From: a virus
DNA length: 64,000 nt
Reading direction: 5' to 3' (one strand)
Virus record (IMG/VR): IMGVR_UViG_3300018426_001942
Span: 62,001 to 126,000 of that record
The stretch's first letter is position 1; each line of letters opens with the position of its first letter. The notes below the pieces were generated by a model. The model saw nothing but the letters and a program-made list of their open reading frames with translations. It made no database searches and was not told where the DNA came from. This document shows positions 31,649 through 40,721 of the stretch, one piece after another. The position numbers were made by a program, and so were the translations under genes.

Positions 31649-32940
31649 ATATCTCTCAATTCTTTAAACGTATTTCTAAAGTTTAATTCTCTTGTTTTGT
31701 CGCATATTTCTAAGTATTGTACAGCCGCCGGAAGTTTATGTGACCAATCTTCTGAATTCATGTAATCAACTAAACCTAACCAACGCATTTTGCCATAAGC
31801 ATTATTAATAAATTCATGTGTGTTAATACTATTAGCAAACTTACTTATCGTATCTGCGGCTTGGGCTTTTAAGTCTTGAGGTAGTACTCGCACATTTAAG
31901 TAGGACGGTAAGTACACTAAATGTAACCCTATTATACCTCCGCCATATGGCGCACGATTTATTTTTTTAAAGTTTTGATCTAACTTCCATTGTGCAAGTT
32001 CTACTAAACTGTGTACATTAAGAAGTTGTACGGCGCAAGCAAGATTAACAGTTATATGATCTGATGTATTATCAAGTAAATGCATATTCTCTACAATACT
32101 ATCCCACTTACTCGGATGTCTTATGTAATCATTTTTTTCGCCAACACTGTCAACACTAAAGTTAAATTTTACTTCTTTAAAATATTCCCACATATCAAGC
32201 AATCTTTGTGATATGTCTGTAGCATTACTATTATATCTAAGTATACAATCTTTTGCATAACCTTCGTCTATCATAAATTGTAGTATTGCATAATGTTCCG
32301 GTATGAGCAATGGTTCTCCGCCAGCAAAATATAATTCTTTTATATAGTGTGCTTGATTTTTTACAGAGTCTAAGAAACTACTTTTCTTGTACCATACATA
32401 ATCAAAACTAGGATCCCAGCCTTGATCTTGTTTCAAATCTATAAGTTCATATTTTGGATATTGTAATTTCCAATCTTTAATCCACTTTGAGCTATCATGC
32501 GGACTACACATAATGCATTTTAAATTACATAGGTTACCTAATCTTAAATCAAAGTAAGGTATGTTTACAGGCAACGTGCCATCTTCTTGTGTTTGATCAA
32601 CAATTTCTTGTACATTGATCCTTTCATTCCATACCTCGGTTTCCCAATTCCTTTTGCTTTTTATACCTTTTGCCTCTTCTTCAAAACATTTTTTACAACT
32701 TAAAGGAATTTCATCATTAAGCATTTGCAATCTAGTATTACGCATTTGCTCACTATTCCAAACTTCTTCGATAGTATGATCACGTAGATTCATGTTAACA
32801 CCATCTTGTTTAACAAGTCCTACTTCCTTGTTGTCAGTCTTGCCTGCGCCACTAGCGTTTGCTGTACAACAAACTCTTACATCGCCATTTGGTCTAGTTG
32901 CCAAATGTATCCATGGCAAGGGGCAGAATGTTTTACCCAT
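31645..32940 (-). CDS. Radical SAM enzyme with N-terminal twitch-like part
   Basis: A 431-residue enzyme. The first 90 residues carry auxiliary-type cysteines (FCPLPWIHL, VRVCCTAN, LSCKKCFEEE), then FDLRLGNLCNLKCIMCSP (about 131-148) has the C-x3-C-x2-C motif and LYFAGGEPLL the GGE. This N-terminal layout matches the gene at 26301 (same DLRLGN-x-CNLKC core) and the one at 42942. The enzyme group is broadly used on peptides, but the target here is unknown. Confidence 0.88.
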   Translation of the reverse strand: MGKTFCPLPWIHLATRPNGDVRVCCTANASGAGKTDNKEVGLVKQDGVNMNLRDHTIEEVWNSEQMRNTRLQMLNDEIPLSCKKCFEEEAKGIKSKRNWETEVWNERINVQEIVDQTQEDGTLPVNIPYFDLRLGNLCNLKCIMCSPHDSSKWIKDWKLQYPKYELIDLKQDQGWDPSFDYVWYKKSSFLDSVKNQAHYIKELYFAGGEPLLIPEHYAILQFMIDEGYAKDCILRYNSNATDISQRLLDMWEYFKEVKFNFSVDSVGEKNDYIRHPSKWDSIVENMHLLDNTSDHITVNLACAVQLLNVHSLVELAQWKLDQNFKKINRAPYGGGIIGLHLVYLPSYLNVRVLPQDLKAQAADTISKFANSINTHEFINNAYGKMRWLGLVDYMNSEDWSHKLPAAVQYLEICDKTRELNFRNTFKELRDI

Positions 32941-33532
32941 TAAATTTATGTCCTATAATCATATATCTTGTGTACTTAGGTGTTTTAAATTCTCCTACAT
33001 ATGCAACATATACTTTTGATTGCTGTACAAAGTCTTCCATACTTTTTGCACATCTTACGTGTTCATCAAGGTCAACATAGTTATTACTTTGTAGTACTAC
33101 CTTTGTACCTGGTTGAATATTACTTAACCATTTGTCATATTGCTCTTGTGTTAAATGCTCGCAACTAGTGTTAATAGCAACATCTGCATCTGTAGTGTAC
33201 TCGCACATATCTGCTGTTGTGGCAGTAAATCTTCCGTCCATGTGATAACGCATGTTAATAGTTTCTGCAATAGTTTTACAAACAGGATCAATATCTATGC
33301 TTTCTATTTCAGGTATTGCAAGATCACTATTAAAGAGTAAACTTGCAAGTACTCCATTCCAGCCACCGTAAATAGCAACATTACCTTGAAGTTTATATTC
33401 TTGCATTTGTTCTATTAACCAAAGTTTACTGTGTACTTGGCCTTTCCAAAAACTTTCTAGTGTACGATATCGATTTTCGCTGTTACGAATTGCGTCCATC
33501 CAAAACAGTACATCTTCAATATCAACTTTCAA
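32933..33532 (-). CDS. Class I SAM-dependent methyltransferase-like protein
   Basis: A 199-residue Rossmann-type protein. NVAIYGGWNGVLASLLF (about 51-67) is the SAM-binding motif I in a variant form (GGWNG for G-x-G-x-G), IESIDIDPVC (about 76-85) ends with the acidic residue that holds the ribose, and DVAINTSCEHL (about 113-123) is motif IV. The WNGVLA-type loop is seen in phage methyltransferases of this kind. It overlaps radical SAM genes on both sides by 8-11 bases, so it may methylate the same product. Confidence 0.72.
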   Translation of the reverse strand: MKVDIEDVLFWMDAIRNSENRYRTLESFWKGQVHSKLWLIEQMQEYKLQGNVAIYGGWNGVLASLLFNSDLAIPEIESIDIDPVCKTIAETINMRYHMDGRFTATTADMCEYTTDADVAINTSCEHLTQEQYDKWLSNIQPGTKVVLQSNNYVDLDEHVRCAKSMEDFVQQSKVYVAYVGEFKTPKYTRYMIIGHKFNG

Positions 33533-34508
33533 ATTGAGCTCCTAGTTTATCAAACTTGCCGCATTGTTTTTGACATTCTTTTAAACAACCGTTTGACCAT
33601 GTGTTTTCGATACTACTAAAAAAGTTACTGTCAAATATTTCTTGCAAAGTATGGTTATTAAGATTAGGAAAATTTCCTATTTTATCCATGTAATCAATTC
33701 TACTTTCACTTACTGGTGGTAGCCATTCTAAATCTAACCAACAACAGGGTGCAATGTTACCGTTAGCAGCAACATATATAGATTGAGAGTTTTGTGCTTT
33801 GCAAGTTATTGTTGGGCTTATTTCTTGTTTTGCTTCTTCTACTATTTTTATAAAACTTTCACTTGTTTCTGTAGGGTACAAAATATCAATTGTTTTTCCA
33901 GTATCATCTAAAACATTAAATTGGCCATTTTTAAATCTACTAGAATTTTTGTACTTAAAATCACTAAAGCCTAATTCACTTGCAAGTTGTCTACATTCAT
34001 CTACTTGATGTTTGTTGTGACGGAACACTAACATATCCCATCTAGCATTGCCGCCTGCATTAATAAACGTTTTTGCATTTTCTAGTATAGTGTGAAAGTC
34101 TGTGTTTATTCTATAGCGAGAATGTGTATCTTCTAGTCCGTCTATTCCAAATACTACAGTTACATCTACACTAGCAAGTTCTTGCCACCATGTACTATTC
34201 CTTGCACTACCATTTGTATGCATTTGTAAATTAATGTTAGGATTTACTTCACGCAAGTATTTGTATATGTCAAGTGTTTCAGTATTAATAATAGGATCAC
34301 CTAAGTTACCACACATATTAAGTTTGTCAAGTTGTTGTATAAAACTAACTGAAAACCATTCTTTGAATGTTTCTAAGGTAATATCATCTAATGTTACATA
34401 TGGCATCATAGGACCGCCTTGCATACGTCTTGGACACATCGGGCAACGTGCTTGACATCGTGAAGTAACTTCTAGATGTATGTCTCTTATTTGATCCAAC
34501 TTATACAT
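33522..34508 (-). CDS. Radical SAM/SPASM enzyme
   Basis: A 328-residue enzyme with classical order. IHLEVTSRCQARCPMCPRR (about 10-28) holds the C-x3-C-x2-C motif near the N-terminus. The SPASM-type C-terminal part has ITCKAQNSQS, GNIAPCCWLD and GCLKECQKQCGKFD, which give the seven-Cys pattern for auxiliary iron-sulfur clusters. SPASM enzymes mostly act on peptides and proteins. In place of a canonical GGE there is MCGNLGDP, a known form in this branch. Confidence 0.88.
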   Translation of the reverse strand: MYKLDQIRDIHLEVTSRCQARCPMCPRRMQGGPMMPYVTLDDITLETFKEWFSVSFIQQLDKLNMCGNLGDPIINTETLDIYKYLREVNPNINLQMHTNGSARNSTWWQELASVDVTVVFGIDGLEDTHSRYRINTDFHTILENAKTFINAGGNARWDMLVFRHNKHQVDECRQLASELGFSDFKYKNSSRFKNGQFNVLDDTGKTIDILYPTETSESFIKIVEEAKQEISPTITCKAQNSQSIYVAANGNIAPCCWLDLEWLPPVSESRIDYMDKIGNFPNLNNHTLQEIFDSNFFSSIENTWSNGCLKECQKQCGKFDKLGAQFES

Positions 34509-35211
34509 TGCGCCAACCTTTGTTTAGTTCTTTTATCTGCTCAAAAACATTTGAATTTATTTCGTGTGTATTTAATGTAGATATTAAGAAGTCTAAATCT
34601 TTTGGCAAACATTTACCGTCAAATCCTCTAGTACCATCATGCCCTGGTACATCTAAATATGATTGTTTTGGTTGCACAGCAAGAAACATATCTTTTATAT
34701 TATTATAGTCTGCATCAACACTATTTGCTAGATCGTAAAATATATTTGCAAACGCTATACGGATTACAGCAAGATTATTTGAAAACATTTTTACAAGCTC
34801 TGCTTCTGCTGTAGAACATACTATTATGTCTTCATCATATCTAAGCCATGTCGGAATATCACTATCACATCCTACAACCAAAGGACGATTAAGACAGTCT
34901 TTTTTCCAATGTCTTTCACGTAAAAACTCCGGCATGTATATTAAGCATGATTTGTTTATCTTTTTACACGTACCAAGTGGCAATGTACTACGGATTATAA
35001 CCGTGTCTGCTTTGAGTTTTTCTACTTCACTAATTAAAACATCAATGTCATCTTTTGTGTTAGTAGGTATACATACAAACACTGTATCTGCATTGTCTAA
35101 TACACTTCTATCTGTGCCTAATTTAATATCATGTATAACTGTATCGTCAGGTAATCCTAATCCCAATTTGGTTGCTTTGCCAACAAATCCATACCCTAAT
35201 ATGCCAAACAT
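34501..35211 (-). CDS. Short UDP-glucose/GDP-mannose dehydrogenase-like protein
   Basis: A 236-residue protein. FGILGYGFVGKATKLGL (2-18) is the NAD-binding start, VFVCIPTNT (44-52) and VIIRSTLPLGT (71-81) are conserved blocks, Lys141 in ELVKMFSNN is a usual active-site residue, and GFDGKCLPKD (196-205) carries the catalytic Cys201. The family normally has 390-450 residues with a third, C-terminal nucleotide-sugar domain, which is missing here; the frame ends normally and overlaps the next gene. It may oxidise a sugar alcohol group with a different acceptor-binding mode or with a partner. Confidence 0.82.
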   Translation of the reverse strand: MFGILGYGFVGKATKLGLGLPDDTVIHDIKLGTDRSVLDNADTVFVCIPTNTKDDIDVLISEVEKLKADTVIIRSTLPLGTCKKINKSCLIYMPEFLRERHWKKDCLNRPLVVGCDSDIPTWLRYDEDIIVCSTAEAELVKMFSNNLAVIRIAFANIFYDLANSVDADYNNIKDMFLAVQPKQSYLDVPGHDGTRGFDGKCLPKDLDFLISTLNTHEINSNVFEQIKELNKGWRNV

Positions 35212-36194
35212 TACTTTTTCCTCTTAGGTATTTTGCTATCTGCACTACTTACACAACTATTAGTAACACACTTAGATGGTGTCTTAAACAGCGTAAAACC
35301 GTCTGTAAGCGTGCCTAAGGGTTCTTCATGGCAACTGTATGCCCGCTTTACTTCATTGCTACGTATAATGCAACTTTGATACCCTGCATTACAGGTCCAA
35401 CCTTTAAACTTATTAAAGCCAAAAGCATTAAAACGTTCTGCTTGATCTAATTCGTACTCTATTCCTTTATTGTCTTTGAGTAAGATTTGTGCGACTTGTT
35501 CGCCTTTCCATGTTTGTGGGAATCTTGTTCGCATTCTAGTAATTTGCTCATCTGTGTAACCTCCAACCACGAAGCTGGCGGTAGGGTCGGACTGGGGTTT
35601 GAGAGTGACGTTAATACCTCTGGTGGCAAATCGTTCCAAACGCTCGTAAAGCTCTTCAAACTTTTCTGGAACCATAACTTGATTGATCGTAACATAAACG
35701 CCTCCTTCCATAAGTGCAAGACATTTATCTCCAAAATCTTGTTCGTTAGCAAACTCATCATGGAAACTTGCTGTAATGCTTCTGCGTTGTAATGTACTAG
35801 TGTATTTAATAAATCTGTTCCACCAAGATTGTGCAGGTGATAAATTTGTTGTCATGTGTAGACTTTGATACTCTGCATCAGGATCCTCTGCATAATATTT
35901 TACTACAGTACCAAATTGTTTATACGCTGTAGGTTCTCCTCCACTAAAACTAAAGTGGAAATCTGTAAAGTTATTTGCACGAGCTTGTGTCTTTATACTA
36001 TCTATGGTGTTTAAGTATAATTCTAAATCTTGATGATCAGGGGTACTAGATCTTGCGTATGGCCAGCAATAAGAACAGTTATAATTACAAAATCTAGCCA
36101 ATATCCAAGAAACATTAAAAAGATGGCTCTTTAACATCGTTTGTTGGCCAAACTCTGTTATATCTTGCCAAGGTATTTGGTCGTAATTACTCAT
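35211..36194 (-). CDS. Radical SAM enzyme with C-terminal Cys region
   Basis: A 327-residue enzyme. SWILARFCNYNCSYCWPY (about 29-46) has the cluster motif and FSFSGGEPTAY (about 80-90) the GGE. The end has auxiliary-type cysteines (GWTCNAGYQSC, AYSCHEEP, KCVTNSCVSS) and a basic tail. It is a relative of the gene at 30072. The stretch 35521-35700, in the middle of the gene, is about 44% G+C against about a third around it, which suggests a segment of different origin. Confidence 0.87.
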   Translation of the reverse strand: MSNYDQIPWQDITEFGQQTMLKSHLFNVSWILARFCNYNCSYCWPYARSSTPDHQDLELYLNTIDSIKTQARANNFTDFHFSFSGGEPTAYKQFGTVVKYYAEDPDAEYQSLHMTTNLSPAQSWWNRFIKYTSTLQRRSITASFHDEFANEQDFGDKCLALMEGGVYVTINQVMVPEKFEELYERLERFATRGINVTLKPQSDPTASFVVGGYTDEQITRMRTRFPQTWKGEQVAQILLKDNKGIEYELDQAERFNAFGFNKFKGWTCNAGYQSCIIRSNEVKRAYSCHEEPLGTLTDGFTLFKTPSKCVTNSCVSSADSKIPKRKK

Positions 36195-37863
36195 AAAATC
36201 TTTCCTCTAACCACTGAAAGTCATTTATAAGTGCTAATACATCTGGCTTGTTTTTATTAGCACTACCAAATTCTCGCCCTTCAATTGCACCTTTAATAGC
36301 ATACTCCCCATACGGACTGTCTTTTCCTACTGTGGTCCAGACTTCTAAACGCTGTTCTGTTTCCTCGTCTTCCTGTCCTTTAATAATTTTACTTGAAAGT
36401 TTTGTACATTCTCTAAATGCACTTTTCCATGTGTTAAATGGATCTGTGTTAAACACTGTATAATTACTTAGTTGATCAACAACCTTAAATTTATCACTAA
36501 TACTAGTTGTCATATCAGAACTATTAACATCTACATTTGCTGTAAGCTCAGTAGGCAATAATTTCACACCACCATACCCGTACTCTAAGTCATTAATTGG
36601 ATTTTTACTTCTCCAAACATGAACTGTAGTTTCCTCCCATACTGGCACTTGATAGTTAAAATTAAAATCATCAACTAATTCGGCATCGCCGTCGACAACA
36701 AAAAACATATTTGTAGAACAAAGTTCAGCAGCTTTTTTGTGTGCATTATGAATTCCTTTTACATCTCTTACCCATCTTAAATTAGTAAAAGGATTGCTTG
36801 TTCTAATTTTATCTTGTATCATTGAAAAATGTTTATCAGCATTTTTTTCTTTATAACTTATAAACACTACATCATACGGTATAGGCTCTGATATAATTTC
36901 TTCATGCTCTTTTCTAGTTACTACATACCTACTGTTAAATTCTCTTTTGCCTAACTTGTGCTTTGTTGTACTTAGAACTACGCCATTGTGATAAGTAGGC
37001 TCACCTCTAAACATGTGTTTGTATACATGATGCATTTCTCTATCAGCATCATAACGACCATCTGTTGGACTATAGTAAAAGTCAAATATTGTTTGATCTG
37101 TAATTTTTACGTTATCCCAAATAATCCAAAAAAGAGGACTTGTTTCTGTTTCAACAATTTTTTCATATTCTTCATATGTACTAATTACATGCCTAGGATA
37201 TCTAAATCTACTTACTGGCTGTTCATTTTCTTTTCTGTTTATTATAAACCTATGTTCTATTTCTTTTTTTGATAACGGCTTATTCACAGAAGCTAACAAC
37301 AGTCCTCCATGATAACTTATAGTATCATTACAAAATGTAGGCCATACATGATTTTCGTTTCTATCATAACTATTATGATGACTAAAGTATGACGAAAGTA
37401 TAACACTTTCTGTAATTTCTACATTCTTCCAAACACACCAAAACATTTCGGTATGACTCTTTTGCAATGCTTCTTCGTAATCTTCATATTTGTCAATATG
37501 AAATATATCATACACAGAAGGCATGCTTGCTACAATATCTATTTCTTTTTTATTAACAAAAAATCTATGTTTAATTTCTTTTTTTGATATATGTTTATCT
37601 TTAGGAACAAGACAAACACCATCAAAATGTTTGTCATTTAGAAATGTATGAACATACTTTTTATCCCATTCGGGAACATCGTAGTCAAAATTAAAATTAT
37701 CTACAATTTCTATATCGTCCCAAACGACATAAAACATATCCGTAAGAGACTTGCGCATTGCCTGTTCAAAACTTGATGCGTACTTAACTGTTGGAAATCG
37801 TTTACACAATTTTTCGTATAGTGCTTTGTTTCCTTTTTGTGATACATAAATGATATCATACAT
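36187..37863 (-). CDS. Four-module GT-A-like protein
   Basis: A 558-residue protein of four related modules (about 1-114, 115-219, 220-326, 327-558). Module 4 is like the GT-A-type protein at 44315-45205: YDVVFISYKEKN start, MFFVVDGDAELVDDFNF with the metal-binding D-x-D (391-393), VHVWRSKNP and a GYGGVKLLP strand. Modules 1-3 keep the frame of this motif but have WDD, WKN and WDN in place of DGD, so they probably do not bind metal and may serve in binding or assembly. Each ends with a KKEI-x-HRF-x-x-N-like segment. The ATG lies exactly at the predicted transcription start. Confidence 0.72.
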   Translation of the reverse strand: MYDIIYVSQKGNKALYEKLCKRFPTVKYASSFEQAMRKSLTDMFYVVWDDIEIVDNFNFDYDVPEWDKKYVHTFLNDKHFDGVCLVPKDKHISKKEIKHRFFVNKKEIDIVASMPSVYDIFHIDKYEDYEEALQKSHTEMFWCVWKNVEITESVILSSYFSHHNSYDRNENHVWPTFCNDTISYHGGLLLASVNKPLSKKEIEHRFIINRKENEQPVSRFRYPRHVISTYEEYEKIVETETSPLFWIIWDNVKITDQTIFDFYYSPTDGRYDADREMHHVYKHMFRGEPTYHNGVVLSTTKHKLGKREFNSRYVVTRKEHEEIISEPIPYDVVFISYKEKNADKHFSMIQDKIRTSNPFTNLRWVRDVKGIHNAHKKAAELCSTNMFFVVDGDAELVDDFNFNYQVPVWEETTVHVWRSKNPINDLEYGYGGVKLLPTELTANVDVNSSDMTTSISDKFKVVDQLSNYTVFNTDPFNTWKSAFRECTKLSSKIIKGQEDEETEQRLEVWTTVGKDSPYGEYAIKGAIEGREFGSANKNKPDVLALINDFQWLEERFYE

Positions 37864-37869
37864 CTTATT

Positions 37870-37898
37870 ATTATACTACTTTTTTAAGAACTAGTCAA
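37870..37898 (-). promoter_or_regulatory. sigma70-type promoter predicting a leaderless mRNA
   Basis: On the minus strand TTGACT (37898-37893), a 17-base spacer and TATAAT (37875-37870). Six bases later comes the ATG at 37863, the position where transcription should start. No room is left for a ribosome binding site. It would drive the eight-gene unit D. Confidence 0.75.
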
Positions 37899-39020
37899 GA
37901 AATATTCTTCTGTAGATTTTACAATATTTCTTGTAATTTCATGCTTAAAATTTATGTTGCTATATACTTGTGCGTTCTTTTTTAAGATAGGTTCCCAACT
38001 TTTTAATAATGGATATCTTTCCTGAGGTGTTAGATGATACCAATATTCTAATGTATCATGGAATTCAGAGAATCTTACATTGTGATCTTTTTTGCTATCA
38101 TAAGTTGTATCTAATCCAGGAAATCTTAAATTGATGCCTATATTATCAAAATAATCTAGTATTCCAGGTTGTCCTAATATTATACACGGGTGTCCAATAG
38201 CAATACATCTAAATGTTTTTTCAGTAATGAACAAACCAGGTTCTTCAAAAAACGTTTCTGTAACAATACTGAGCTGACTTGCATTGTAAATGTCTCTATT
38301 TGTTACATTACCCAAGCCGCCAACTTTATTATCTACATCTACTTTGTATCCATACCCTGATATTAAGTTGTCTTTTACAAAGTTTATAATGTTTTTTTCA
38401 CACCATTCTATGTGTTGCTTTCTGTGAGGTCGATCTGTTCTATTAAGACTATTTAACTTTGCTATGCTACTATGGTTGCGTAGAACTTTTTCTATGCATA
38501 AAGGCTTATCTGAATTGTAGGCTTCTTTAGCGTCCCATTCTATGCCGCCTTGTATTTCTAACTTAGGATAAACATTTGCATTTTTACACCATACTAGATA
38601 TTCGTCATTTAATTTTAAATTACCACTTACAATCAAAACACTTCCATTTGGCAAATTCCTTTGTTCCATATCATGATGTAATGCCTTAAATGAATTCCAA
38701 TTTTTATTAATATACGAATCACCTTCTACAATACTTATAATTGCAATTCTACATTTCCCTTGTTGTACAAGATGTATTACTTCAATAGGAATATTTATTA
38801 GTGTATTAAAGCCATCAATATCTGATACATCGCCAGTCCATTGATGCGATAGTTTAGAAACTTCGATAGGAAAAATACATTCAGTACTTGGCTTGCCGAA
38901 GCCAATTCCTAGTTCAGGTATTTTATATCTTTCAATAAAGTCCTTATACTTTCGTACTTCTTTTATTTGAGGCACATGATCTAGATTCAATCTGTCTGGT
39001 CTTATAAATTGAAACTTCAT
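37884..39020 (-). CDS. Glycosyltransferase-like protein with TEK(T) motif, copy 1
   Basis: A 378-residue protein. The C-terminal half holds LSIVTETFFEEPGLFITEKTF and IGHPCIILGQPGILDYFDNIG (about 252-297), a pattern of GT-B/GT10-like transferases in which the E and K residues bind the nucleotide sugar. Two other genes in this unit (39606 and 41675) have the same motif. The N-terminal half is variable and probably binds the acceptor. No signal or membrane segment. It is the last gene of unit E; promoter and start of unit D follow within its downstream gap. Confidence 0.68.
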   Translation of the reverse strand: MKFQFIRPDRLNLDHVPQIKEVRKYKDFIERYKIPELGIGFGKPSTECIFPIEVSKLSHQWTGDVSDIDGFNTLINIPIEVIHLVQQGKCRIAIISIVEGDSYINKNWNSFKALHHDMEQRNLPNGSVLIVSGNLKLNDEYLVWCKNANVYPKLEIQGGIEWDAKEAYNSDKPLCIEKVLRNHSSIAKLNSLNRTDRPHRKQHIEWCEKNIINFVKDNLISGYGYKVDVDNKVGGLGNVTNRDIYNASQLSIVTETFFEEPGLFITEKTFRCIAIGHPCIILGQPGILDYFDNIGINLRFPGLDTTYDSKKDHNVRFSEFHDTLEYWYHLTPQERYPLLKSWEPILKKNAQVYSNINFKHEITRNIVKSTEEYFLTSS

Positions 39021-39613
39021 TATATACCTCTTGTAAGTATTACACCGTTATTACCACTGTATGCTATGTTATAACCATGTATTACCGCATAAGGTATTAC
39101 AGGCCCATTTTTACCAAAGTATACTCCTGCACTTTTGTTGTATGGTGTATCGTCACATATAATTAAACTTTGATCGTGCATGTATGGCATACAATTAATC
39201 ATCTGTTCAAGATGCTCACGTTGGCAATCAAAATTTGACATCTTAACACCCATAGCATTATATTCGTCTATTAGTTTTTGTTCCGCAGGACGTATATTGT
39301 CCATAGTGCTTATCCAATCATAATTATCAAGATACAAAATCTTAATTTGTTTTTTTAATTTAGGTAATTCCTTTTTTGTCCATTCGGCTCCAGAATTTGT
39401 AATAACAAAAGTAGTGTGTTTTAGATGGCTTAATGTTCTAGATGCAAAATCTGTTACATCGACTGAATAAAAATCTACCCAATGATCGTTTGCTACAGAA
39501 TTAAACCATTCTGTGGACCCTTCGCCTCGCTCGCTTCCTATTTCTAATATAATAGACGAGTTAACTTTTAGTTTATCTACAAAAGGTTTTGCATACAAAT
39601 GAAAATTAGCCAT
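39020..39613 (-). CDS. Class I methyltransferase-like protein
   Basis: A 197-residue protein. SIILEIGSERGEGSTEWFN (about 20-38) resembles SAM-binding motif I, DFYSVDVTDFA the acidic-residue strand, and KILYLDNYDW (about 91-100) and SLIICDDTPY (about 154-163) later core strands, as in the Methyltransf_24/CmcI-like group that methylate sugars and small hydroxy groups. It sits between two glycosyltransferase-like genes with a 1-base and an 8-base overlap, so methylation of a sugar is a fair guess. Confidence 0.65.
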   Translation of the reverse strand: MANFHLYAKPFVDKLKVNSSIILEIGSERGEGSTEWFNSVANDHWVDFYSVDVTDFASRTLSHLKHTTFVITNSGAEWTKKELPKLKKQIKILYLDNYDWISTMDNIRPAEQKLIDEYNAMGVKMSNFDCQREHLEQMINCMPYMHDQSLIICDDTPYNKSAGVYFGKNGPVIPYAVIHGYNIAYSGNNGVILTRGI

Positions 39614-40721
39614 TTTGCTTCTCTATAAGTAGATTATAATTATATTCAGTGCGTTCTTTTAATTCGCTAATGAGCTTTTGATATTCCTCGGATGGTAGAT
39701 TACAAATTCTGCTTATTTCATCAACAATCATACTAAGTCTAACTTTGTTATCAATTTGTGTATTATAACTTTCATCTATTAAAGGGTCAAATGTTTTAAA
39801 CCCTAAAGCACGTAAATCGTTTAACATATATGGTGTACTAAATGCAATAAAAGGTTTCTTACATGCTATTGCCTTGTAAGTTTTTTCAGTTATACTAGTA
39901 GGAGCAAATGATCGGTCGTACTTATCATGATTTGTATAGTAAGTTTGATCGTAATGTGTTTCAATTACAATATGAAAATCTGTAGATAAAATTGTATCAT
40001 AAGTGATGTTAGACCACTTGTTTAAAACGCTTCCACTTTCTTGTAGCTCATGCGGACATTCTTTAAGCCACCTAAACATTGGTTTAGTAATTTCAAATCC
40101 TAACTTTTTAACATCTTCTTCAATTTGATAAACTTTAAATACTTTAGGTGGATTTTGATAGGGCCAAATATTAAAGAAACTGTATTTAAAATGTTCTTGT
40201 AATAAATTAGCATCAAGTAACTGAAGATATAAAGCGGCACGCCAATCTCTATAATTGCGACTAAGACTACTGAATTTGTGTGTTATTTTTGCTTCATGCG
40301 ATTCAGGTATACTAACTTCTTTTAACAAATAGTTATCAACTACAATATTACAATCTCTACCATATTGTGCTAGATAAGCATGCAAAAACCTTTTGTGGTT
40401 TTCATCCATTACGATAACTTTAATATCGTTAAAGCCTAGGCTGTTTTCACAAATAGCATCTTTGAGATCTGTCGCAAACTCTATACTAAATGTTTCACTA
40501 TCATTTTCATGAACTAGATATACATTTTTATTTTCTTTAATATGTTTCCAATTTACATCATTGACAGCGTCTTTTAAAGGTACATTGTGCATCAGCTTAT
40601 CATACGGATGATGATAATAAATTACATTGTCGCTTGTTAAGTCAACTTTTGATAAATCTTCTACATTTGAAAATTCTAGATCATGTGACCACTTTTTACC
40701 CGTTTTGCTGTATATTAGCAT
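39606..40721 (-). CDS. Glycosyltransferase-like protein with TEK(T) motif, copy 2
   Basis: A 371-residue relative of the genes at 37884 and 41675. The shared C-terminal motif is HIVIETHYDQ, then TSITEKTYKAIACKKPFIAF and LRALGFKTFDPLIDESYN (about 254-315). The N-terminal 200 residues differ from the relatives. The start at 40721 overlaps the epimerase gene by 26 bases. Confidence 0.67.
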   Translation of the reverse strand: MLIYSKTGKKWSHDLEFSNVEDLSKVDLTSDNVIYYHHPYDKLMHNVPLKDAVNDVNWKHIKENKNVYLVHENDSETFSIEFATDLKDAICENSLGFNDIKVIVMDENHKRFLHAYLAQYGRDCNIVVDNYLLKEVSIPESHEAKITHKFSSLSRNYRDWRAALYLQLLDANLLQEHFKYSFFNIWPYQNPPKVFKVYQIEEDVKKLGFEITKPMFRWLKECPHELQESGSVLNKWSNITYDTILSTDFHIVIETHYDQTYYTNHDKYDRSFAPTSITEKTYKAIACKKPFIAFSTPYMLNDLRALGFKTFDPLIDESYNTQIDNKVRLSMIVDEISRICNLPSEEYQKLISELKERTEYNYNLLIEKQNG

